NCBI GenBank assembly: GCA_963576725.1
Contig: OY755244.1
Span: 31,903,876-31,967,875 of the forward strand
Reading direction: 5' to 3'
Source: Azorinus chamasolen
Taxonomy: Eukaryota; Mollusca; Bivalvia; Cardiida; Solecurtidae
DNA length: 64,000 nt
The translations under genes were made by a program, and so were the position numbers. Below, in pieces: positions 55,465-64,000 of this stretch. How positions within the stretch are numbered: the first letter of the stretch is position 1; every line of letters begins with the position of its first letter. Below the pieces are notes generated by a model. That model worked only from the letters and a program-made list of their open reading frames with translations. It searched no databases and had not been told where the DNA came from.

Positions 55465-56260
55465 TAAACTATTAGTTATACAGATGATTGGCGGTGTATC
55501 TGACTTTTTAATCCCTGATGAGGAAAATCATGTTTCCCGAGCCGTTAGACGAGGGCTACATGCTTTTTCCTCAACAGAGAAAAGGGTCAGATACCCCGTC
55601 AATCATCTGTATAACGATTTTATTATACTGCAAATTTTATATTTGTAGCAGTTAATTAGCGTTGTTAATGTAGGCGTCGTTTTTCTTCCCCTCAGGTGCC
55701 TCATACTGTAATGTAAAGGCTTATATCATTCTGCGACCCTGGTTCACCGTGTAATAACCTGCTTATTACATTTGTGGATAGAACGGGATCTTCCAAGTGC
55801 ATTAGTTTCTCAAATGATTGAAAGAACCAGACATTAGTAAAACTTTCAGCAGATCAGAGATTAAGCAGACGCAATTTTTCAGCATGAGAACGGTTAAATT
55901 TAAATGAGGGAATGGCGCAATTCCGACGTCATTTGGATGACGGTTTAATAATATTAAAAAAAAGTGTGCGTTGGAAGGAGCGGCTATACTGCAATTTACA
56001 GGTACGTGTACAGTACATGTGCATATATAAAATCTGAATCGAATTGGACGTGTATTGTCTTTTGTAAAAGCGTAGGTTTTGGCGCTAATCGGTACGTGCA
56101 CAAGCACTTTGACAACATTTGCAGCTTCAGAGCAGAATAATGGAATTGTTATACAGATTATTGGCGGGGTATCTTACTTTTTATTCCCTGCTAACGGCTC
56201 GGGCAACATGATTTTCCTCAGCAGGGAATAAAAAGATTTTACTTTGCAGTATACATGTAA
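55465..56260. mobile_element. Foldback element, copy II (inverted relative to 50698-51690)
   Basis: Begins TTATACAGATGATTGGCGGT, shares GGAAGGAGCGGCTATACTGC and CACAAGCACTTTGACAACAT with the complement of copy I, and ends AAGATTTTACTTTGCAGTAT. Confidence 0.8.
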
Positions 56261-56689
56261 TAATATTTAATGACTGGGTATAATCCATCTTTGGATACGG
56301 GAGCCGTTTGATCTGGGTCTGTACTGTTTGCAAACGCGTGAAAAGGCGTATATATACAGGAAAGGTTATATAGCTGATTGTGTTTCACTATTCATAGATA
56401 AAACAAGTTGGATTATGCCATAATCCCGATGTCTTAGGTTCTCGTCAGACTGGACTGAGAGCCTAATTACCTTATGAGAACCTAGCATCTCAACACGCTT
56501 AATGCACAATTAAACTGAGACCCTAAGATCTCACTCGATATTCTCTTGAGAACCTGAACCTGCGTTTAAAAAAAGAAAAGATAAAGAACTCTGGATCAGT
56601 TTCAATTTTCACACAATATCGTTTATATTCATCAGAACACAAATATACACTTGAAAGACCCTATATAAGTAAATTTAAACGTGACAAAT

Positions 56690-56925
56690 TTAATATATTA
56701 ACCATTTATCTGTTCTACGCTTATTCCAAATTTCAATACCTACTGAATATTCATGGACAAAATATGGAAGGTGGAACATTGTAGACAGTTTAGAAAGGAA
56801 AGCAACAGATATATTAAACGCCATTACCAAACAGAGCAGACCCTGATCAGATGGCTCCTAGAGGAATCGTCTGATCTGGGTCTACTCTGTTTGCAAATAC
56901 GTGAAAAGAAGGAAGGGTTAAAATA
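56690..56925. repeat. Complete hairpin MITE, inverted orientation
   Basis: Starts TTAACCATTTATCTGTTC, contains AATACCTACTGAATATTCAT, core from CAAACAGAGCAGACCCTGAT to GGGTCTACTCTGTTTGC, ends GAAGGAAGGGTTAA. It is the reverse complement layout of 39229-39478. Confidence 0.88.
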
Positions 56926-57296
56926 ATTACGATATATTTCAGGAACAAATCTAAAGTAAGCATAACCCCTTATTCTACAAAGTGCAAACCATTGTCTGTT
57001 ATGCTTTTGTATGACTTTCTTAACTCTTTTCATGTTAAGCGCGTCTTGACTTGTATACAGCTTGGGTCACATTTTAAGAGTAAATCCAGATCAGACGGCT
57101 TTTGCTTTTGAAATTATAATAGATGTGACCACCAGTACCAAAACATAACTTGTACATATGCCATCATAACAATTTAGCTAATAAGTAGTCATTGTGTCAT
57201 ACATGAATATTGAACAGGGAAAGGGTTAAAGAAAGAGACAAGTAACCCTTTCCGTGTTCCATGTTTATTTCAAAGTTCAATACCTACAGAATATCC

Positions 57297-58048
57297 ATTA
57301 TTATGCTGCAAAGTAAAATCCTCACTTCTGATTGGTTTGTAGAGTAGCCTTGTACGCGAGTCCGTGTGCCCTGTGAGCTGACAGGGTAAATAGGAATCCC
57401 CCCCGGGGCAGGTCCCACATGTTTATGGTCAGAAATAAAACGGTCGACCCGGCTAAACATAATTGTTATGACAGCAAATATAAATGCGACCTACTAGTTC
57501 AATACTTTAATAAAGACTAATTTTCAGAGTATAAACATATTTACAACCGAATTGACGTCGGCGTAACGTCGCGGAATACTAACGTTGACGTTCGCGCCAT
57601 AAGATATAACAATAATAGACGACTATTTATACGTAAACAAAACAATGAAGAAATGAATTAAAAAGCACTATTGTTTAAAATGATCTATAATTTTTTTTAG
57701 ATGAGTTATTACATCGTTCAGCTATCTATTATAACATGAACGTCGGTGAAATACAATGCAACCACTTCGGATACCTTCGGGTAGAAAAAATGTATTGGGG
57801 CGCTTTTAGGGGAATTAGCGTGTTTAGTGATTCAACATGCCAAAATAGATTTATATAAATTATCCAAACCGTAAAACTTTGCAGTATAATAAATTCGTTA
57901 TACAGCTCTTTCCCAGGGTACATGACGATTTATTCCCGGCTGGTAAAATCATGTAATCCTCGCCTAACGGCTCGGGCATTGCCGCAACATGATTTTCCTC
58001 AGCCGGGATTAAATCATCATGTACCCTTGGAAAGAGCTGTATAACTAA
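57297..58048. mobile_element. Foldback element, copy III
   Basis: Left end TTATGCTGCAAAGTAAAATC; right end has AACTTTGCAGTATAATAAAT and a hairpin ATACAGCTCTTTCCCAGGGT / CCTTGGAAAGAGCTGTAT enclosing CCTCGCCTAACGGCTCGG, as in copy I. The interior differs. Confidence 0.75.
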
Positions 58049-58327
58049 TATTGTTGTTTGGTTTTACGTTGTTTTAACAGTATTTCAGTCATATCACGAC
58101 GTCCAGCTAATAATAGGTGGAGGAAGACCCCAGATGTTCTTCTGCGCACGGAACAAGCTGCATTGTTTCGTGCCCAGAAGACCATCGACATACCGCAAAC
58201 CAGCTGGGAGGCTTCCTCACATGAAAAATCCAAATGCCCGGACCGGGACAAAATAGTAATCATGAAATATGAAAGGAGGACCATTGTGGCCAATTTAGAA
58301 AGTAATGAAACATGTTTATCAAATCCC

Positions 58328-58445
58328 ATAAGCAAACAGTGCAGAACCTGATCAGACGGCTCCTATAGGAGCCGTCTGATCTGGGTCTAGTCTGTTTGCG
58401 AATGCGTGAAAACACGTTTATATGAAGGAAAGGAAAGGGTTAAGA
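58328..58445. repeat. Hairpin MITE core with right end
   Basis: AAGCAAACAGTGCAGAACCT facing TGGGTCTAGTCTGTTTGC, centre CGGCTCCTATAGGAGCCG, end GGAAAGGGTTAA. Confidence 0.85.
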
Positions 58446-58690
58446 GAAAAAAAATGAAATATTGATAATTGATTATTGATAATGATAACACGCTCTGAGA
58501 AATGAGGAACTAGGGAAAAGAAGAGATAAATAGATTGGCGAGAAATAGTGATAGAGAAGAAAAATGGACAGAGTTTCAGCAGAACGAGAAGAACAATCAG
58601 GAGGAAGGAGAACAGGGAGACAAGAGACGTGAAAAAAACGAGAGAAACGCGGACATGAAGTAAACACAACAGACAAGAGACAGATACAAA
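58446..58690. other. Purine-rich tract
   Basis: The plus strand is dominated by A and G (AGGAGGAAGGAGAACAGGGA). Could form triplex-type structures; no gene. Confidence 0.6.
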
Positions 58691-59151
58691 GACAAGTCAG
58701 AACAGAAACGGGTACTGATTGAGAAACATTGGAAGATCAACGGTCGAACACGAGTGGGGCATGTCGAGTTTTGTCAGGTTGGAAAAAAGTAGCAACTCAA
58801 TAGTAAAGACAGTAAAGTTTATTCCAACAGAGGTTTTGACGACAAAAGAAATTCAAATATATTAACAAAGCAGTGATAGACTTTTCAAAGATAAAACGAG
58901 GGCATACATAGTATATGTAAAGGTGAACAACACTAAGCTATCGATGTAAAGGTAATACTTTTTGTGTCATACTATAATGCTGACTGCTTAACTTCAATAT
59001 AACAATATAAAGGTAATCTATAAGGAATGGGTGTTAACAATTAATACTTTAATAACTTAATACCTCAATAGTTTGATTTTCAGCATAGTTTGATTTGAAT
59101 ATTTTGACATATACAGGGCTCTAGATAAAAGTGTGTATTCAAATGCTAATG

Positions 59152-59257
59152 TCGTCATTTTTTCACCAAATCCTATACTGTTACCACTCTTTAGAATCGT
59201 CTCGAAGAGACGATTCTAAAGAGTGGTAACAGCATAGGGTTTGGTGGAACGAAAAAA
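59152..59257. repeat. Near-perfect hairpin
   Basis: TGTTACCACTCTTTAGAATC and GATTCTAAAGAGTGGTAACA flank GTCTCGAAGAGAC. Outer arms CACCAAATCCTAT/ATAGGGTTTGGTG also pair. It sits about 320 bases past the 59580 stop, possibly in that gene's 3' UTR. Confidence 0.85.
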
Positions 59258-59579
59258 ACAGAAAGAAAGGATCTATTAAAAGTTTAAAAGGATATATTCT
59301 TTAAAACATACATGTACACGTTTTATCTATTCCTCTGCATATAGAACATCGTGTTACATCAATAAGTAATAAGTCACATGTGAAGCTAAATGTACAATGT
59401 ATACAAAGCATTGTTATAAATGTCAATGAAAAGGTATAAACAAAATAACAAATGCAGTTGTTGGTGTAAAATTGGTTCATACAGAACCGTATCTAAAGAT
59501 AAGTCAAAGTAACAAATTGTAAATATAATTTAATTTTAAAAATGCCGACATTTTAAGCTCTAGCATCTGAGTTGATAGG

Positions 59580-59650
59580 TTATGTGCAATAAAATCCACC
59601 ATCATGCTTCCTGGAGTATCCGCCATTAGTTCCTGCGCTGTGAGGGCTCT
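59580..59650 (-). CDS. Alternative terminal coding exon (tail 2)
   Basis: After a CTTCTTTTCCTCACTAACAG acceptor the exon starts in phase 1 and encodes SPHSAGTNGG, the shared core GYSRKHDGG and the end FYCT before TAA. Length 71 bases, the same as the paralogue at 63914-63984, with the same phase. No further coding is seen to the left, so it is the last coding exon; about 750 bases of AT-rich DNA below could be the 3' UTR. I do not recognise the parent protein. Confidence 0.65.
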
Positions 59651-60837
59651 CTGTTAGTGAGGAAAAGAAGGTACAGGTGTTATACAAACATGCATGCACG
59701 TGCAAGGCAAATGTCTAGGATCTATGCGTGCACAGACAGACATTAAAGGGATTAAAGAAGTTCATATCTATGAAATTTCGATAGCTGTATCATACTCGAG
59801 TCTTTGCAAACAGGTTAGAACCAGGCCAGTTGATAGTTTTCACCATGGCAACTGATCGGGGTTATTACTGTGGGTCACTCATATGACTTGATGGTATAAT
59901 GTCCGCCATAGTTGCATTCCGTACAGATCCTGATCAGACGCCCAATTTCCAAATCGGATGCTGACCTGGGTCTGCACTGTTTACATAGGCTGGTTCTCAT
60001 TTTGCTGTAGCGCAGCTCTTATAAAATATATTTTACAGGCATCCAGATAATACGGGTAATTTGAACAACAATATGTTTCTTTCTCTACCATACTCATAGT
60101 GATGACTACTCATTTAGACTACTCATCCTACTGAGCTATGGATTTGGTCTTCGAATTCACGACAATCGCTACCTCTCGGATAGCCAAAAGCATCGCACAT
60201 TTCTAGAGTTCTGCAACTAAGGCAATTTCGTACGACATTTCAGTCGTACGATCTATAACAGTCTAAGGTCTTTTACACCTGAAATATTCCTTTTATCTGG
60301 AGCTCTGTTACGTATGCTTTTCAATGTTTTATTCTAGTGGGCCAGTCTGTCTGTTGTTAGTAGAAGCGTTTTCTCTACAACTACAGCAAAACTACTATCT
60401 AGCTCAAATCAATAATTGCAACAATCGCAATTAAAAAAATATCAGTGCAATATCAAAACCATGCAAATTAAAAGCTGACTATTAATAACTCTGTGCTGTC
60501 AAGCTCATACTATATCTGTAAAATAAGATAAACTGGGTTAGGCTGGGGACAGTTACGTGTGGACACTGGGGATTCAAAAGCAACAACATCAAGTCACACT
60601 GGGCGGCATGCAGTTAGTAACAACGAACAAAAACGCGTCCCATCACCACTGTTAGTCAAAACTCACAATACCTGTGAACAAAATACACAACATTAAGCTG
60701 AATAAGTCATCTATGCACCATCCAGCTTCCATGAGTAGTGTCACTAAATAGCTTACACGATGACATGGTAAGTTATATTAAATTAATTCCAACACAAGTT
60801 TGAAATTTATAAAAGTAGTCTTCTCACAAATAAACTA

Positions 60838-61208
60838 CTCAACTAAATTGACGTTTTGTAAAATTTGGAGACGAAAAAATAAAGTTTGTGGCGTTTTGAG
60901 ACAAGACTGAAATATCGTATATTCTATATTAAAGTTCCCCTCCGGTCGAAAATTATTGCAAGTGAAGCGGGGCACCGTGGATAGGATGGCCCGAGAGTTA
61001 TATGCATTTCTCTAATATATAAAAATAGTTGTTATGAACTGATTAAGATGTAAATCGAAACATGTATGCAGTAAAATAAAAAAAAAACGCGTTGGTTGTT
61101 AATATACCCCATATTTCTCTAATATAGAATATACGAAATTTCAGCTTTGTCTCAAAACGCCCTAAACTTTATTTTTTCGGCTCGAAATGTTACAAACGTC
61201 AATTTTGG
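60838..61208. repeat. Inverted repeat pair, about 100-base arms
   Basis: TTGACGTTTTGTAAAATTTG and GGCGTTTTGAGACAAGACTG mirror CAGCTTTGTCTCAAAACGCC and AAATGTTACAAACGTCAATT. The loop of about 180 bases is GC-richer (AAGCGGGGCACCGTGG). Foldback element. Confidence 0.8.
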
Positions 61209-61209
61209 G

Positions 61210-62700
61210 ACATTGTAACTTATTTTAGATATATTTCATGAGCCGAATGCATGTACTCCCACGTATAGGCCTACTGTATACTGACAAGAAGAATTCATTT
61301 AGTAAATGTTCTTTATCAAAGTGCTGCATAACTCTGTATGTTAGAATTTAGCGGGCTCAAACTGCAGAAATGTGTCACATAATTGACATGGAAACTGAAT
61401 GGTTCTTATAGATAGCGAATTCCAACACATCTATTCAATACAAGCAGGGCTGCATGCAGTTAGTACCCGCCACCATATACACACGCCACACTGATAAATC
61501 GGACAAAATCTCTCAAAGTTGTCTCCCATTTAAACTAACAGTTTTCTAGACAAAGTATGAATCTTTGACTCTGCTGCTATCTTGTAAATATCAGGACGTT
61601 TTGATCTGTGACTAAATAAGCGATTTCAAACAAGTTCTAATTTCATGCTGTTTGCATTTTATAATGCTTTTTAATTTGAATAACTTCAGAAGAAAGTTGG
61701 ATGGTTTTGAAACCTTACACATGTAGAGTAAGTCTCATATATGGCCATAATCTATCAGTATGAAAAAATATTAGAAACTAGTATTGTAATCCTGAAAAGT
61801 TAAATCTTGCATTTATTATATTCACAATCGTATTTGCTATGCACTTTGATTATGAATAAAATGGGTTTTTTTATGATAAACACCTACATGTAATCTGTTT
61901 CAGATATGTTGTTTTCCTTTCAGATACACATATGCATGTGTTACAGATCTCAAAACGTGATTACTGAACACAGAAGCTTAAATTGTATGGTATAAATTTC
62001 AATCAACGTTTCAGGATTTACAATGTAAATTGTGCTATGATTATATATATGTATTAGTTGTGTGCATGCTGTTTTTTGGTGTTATTGTGGCCCACGTCAT
62101 ATTTCCTCTTTACTGTCTTCCTTTCTTTTCACTTGCTGCCTCACCAGTCGCAGAATGGAGGAAATTAGATACTGATTACACCAGTGATGTATTTAGGCTT
62201 ATATTACATGCTGGGCATTTTAAAGTAATAGCTATTTTGAAAATTGAGTGTCATTTAAATATGTTTATGTCTAAAAGAACAAATACATGTACTTGTTTCT
62301 CGTGTGACTCATTACTTTCAAATTGATTTTGACCATACAAACAAGTGATACAATAAGAAACTTTGATATAAATGTACATCAACAAAATTAAACAATAACA
62401 GTCTGGTGGAGGTATGAACAGAAAAAATAAACTTGATCAGAAAGATATAGCTTGGGGCCAAATGAAATAAGTTTATGTCTTCCAGGATCAATTAACTCAG
62501 ACAAAAAAATATAAATTGAGACTGTGTTAAGGGGAATTTTGTAATATTAGTAGTTGAAGGAGTAATATTGTTCAACCAATTTCTTAAAACAAAGACAACA
62601 TAGATTTGACATAGTTTGTAAGTTGACTATCAAAACATGTTACATACATATCTTATAACAAGCAGAGGAAAACATTTACACCCATTGTCCTCGTTCAAAA
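61210..62700. other. Intron-like stretch, no gene
   Basis: AT-rich; lies between the two alternative terminal exons. The open frame at 62030-62326 (plus) has no recognisable domain. Confidence 0.5.
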
Positions 62701-62714
62701 TTAGGATTGTGCAT

Positions 62715-62960
62715 TAACCTTTTCCAAAATGAATATCAATTTAAGAATTTATTACTGTACGAATATTCATGGACTTTTTTTTATAATTACGAGTTATCAA
62801 TGAATATTATGACTGTGACAGACACTTCACAATCAAATTAGTATTATTCCATAAGCAAACAGGGCAGACCACGAAAAGACAGCTCCTACAGAAGCTGTCT
62901 GACCTGGGTATGTTCTATTTGCAAAGGTACCAAAAATTGTCTATATGAGGGAAAGGTTTA
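62715..62960. repeat. Complete hairpin MITE
   Basis: TTAACCTTTTCCAAAATG at the left, core AAGCAAACAGGGCAGACCAC facing TGGGTATGTTCTATTTGC with centre CAGCTCCTACAGAAGCTG, right end AGGGAAAGGTTTA. Confidence 0.82.
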
Positions 62961-63644
62961 TACTGATATTAGCTCTGATTATGAACAATTTATACATATA
63001 CCAAGGAATAAAAAAATAAAAATCGTATCACATTCATGTTGCATAAACTAATTGTTTGGTAGGATTGTAGTTTCTTATATTGGCACAAAATGTAACAGTT
63101 TAAGGAAAGAAATTCTTACATTGCTATAATTTTGGCTGATATTGCAAATTTGTCATTCGGTACCATGACATTTATAACTTCAACCACGGCGTCCCTTGTG
63201 AACTTATGCAGAAGCTTATGATAGTGAAAACACTACATTAAGTGAGAATATTTAATTCTTAATTAACAGGCTAAAGTTAATTGTCACATGATTTTACACT
63301 TTGAACTGCCAGTAGCATCACACCTTTCTATGATGCCCTTCACAAGATAGTCGTTAGGCCGACAATTTCAATTCATATCATGTGTTGTTGTGTTTTTTCT
63401 TTCATTTTAAGACAACCTATAGGACACCTAATTCCACATAAATGTTGTATTGACCAGAAATGATCGCCTGTTTTGGCATTTTTTTATCTACCCAGTAATT
63501 AATTTTTCAGATTGTATGTTAAACAGTATATGGATGAGATGTCAAAATGTCATCTGGGCTGACACTATTTGCAGGTGCTATCATGACTGCACGCTTAAGG
63601 TAAAAGATCTACATAGTACCAATGCCACCTCTCTCTTATGGTGT

Positions 63645-63832
63645 ACATACAGTTAAACCTGTTTTAAGTAACCACTAACTGAATTAATACAGGAGTCTTT
63701 CAGACAGGTAGTTACATAATGCAGCACAAAAGTAACACTAAAGCTTCTGATGGAGCTTTTGCTTTAAATTTGTCATGCATTTAGTAACCACCTACCAAAA
63801 GATGGTGGCTTAAGACAGATTTTACTGTAGAT
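63645..63832. repeat. Palindromic MITE, CTCTATAACGGCCAC family (diverged)
   Basis: ACAGTTAAACCTGTTTTAAG and CTTAAGACAGATTTTACTGT are the ends; centre AAAGCTTCTGATGGAGCTTT. Confidence 0.75.
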
Positions 63833-63913
63833 GTTGACTGCTAAATGTGCTAACTGTAATAAAAATGTATCTTATAAACTCTGCAATATAATTTGTCTAG
63901 AGACATGTAGAAG

Positions 63914-63984
63914 TTAAGATGCAAAGGGTCCACCATCTGGTTTACGGGAGTATCCTCTGTTCGTTGTTTGGGTGTGGTGAGATT
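63914..63984 (-). CDS. Alternative terminal coding exon (tail 1)
   Basis: After a CCTAACTTTTTCAG acceptor the exon starts in phase 1 and encodes SHHTQTTNR, the core GYSRKPDGG and the end PFAS before TAA, 71 bases in all. The shared length, phase, stop position and GYSRKxDGG core with 59580-59650 imply exon duplication and alternative use as C-terminal tails. The rest of the gene must lie right of the window. Confidence 0.65.
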
Positions 63985-64000
63985 CTGAAAAAGTTAGGTG

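Overview
This window is animal nuclear DNA, most likely from a bivalve mollusc (clam-like). It has split genes with GT-AG introns, many microsatellites, tRNA-derived SINEs, non-LTR retrotransposon debris, hundreds of bases of foldback DNA, and Penelope-like retroelements of the Naiad type. The organism is inferred from the repeat content and gene style; no marker gene proves it.

Ordinary genes are sparse and all three lie on the minus strand. (1) An SLC16/monocarboxylate-transporter-like gene runs from about 26.1 kb down to 11.4 kb. Four coding exons can be joined with matching phases (26097-25937, 19410-19267, 17797-16982, 11526-11402); the exon with the start codon is not in view. (2) A RING-finger membrane protein gene has three exons (46174-46038, 44499-44316, 42874-42242) that join into a complete 317-residue reading frame. 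(3) Two paralogous 71-base terminal coding exons (63984-63914 and 59650-59580) look like alternative C-terminal tails of one gene whose body lies to the right of the window.

The left third (0-24.4 kb) is a nest of Naiad retroelement copies from two subfamilies (A and B), many inside SLC16 introns. The best copy (about 19768-24411, minus) has pseudo-LTRs, an N-terminal GIY-YIG endonuclease and a C-terminal reverse transcriptase, the permuted order of Naiads. Its frame carries four in-frame TGA codons, each where a cysteine is expected. A hairpin with SECIS hallmarks (ATGA/GA quartet, apical AAA) starts at the stop codon and recurs in six copies of both subfamilies, with different stem sequence but preserved pairing. 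Together these indicate a selenocysteine-encoding retrotransposon. Selenoprotein Naiads have been reported from clams and spiders, so the class is not new; the SECIS overlapping the stop codon is what I read here directly.

The middle (26-46 kb) is dominated by short palindromic elements, including over 40 copies of a roughly 70-base hairpin that often sits in a 240-base element with TTAACCCTTT ends, plus two kilobase-scale imperfect palindromes and a pearl-like tandem-repeat element. From 46.8 to 52.3 kb a 30-base minisatellite is split by a 5'-truncated LINE and a foldback element. The right end (52-64 kb) holds more foldbacks, a LINE tail and the alternative exons.
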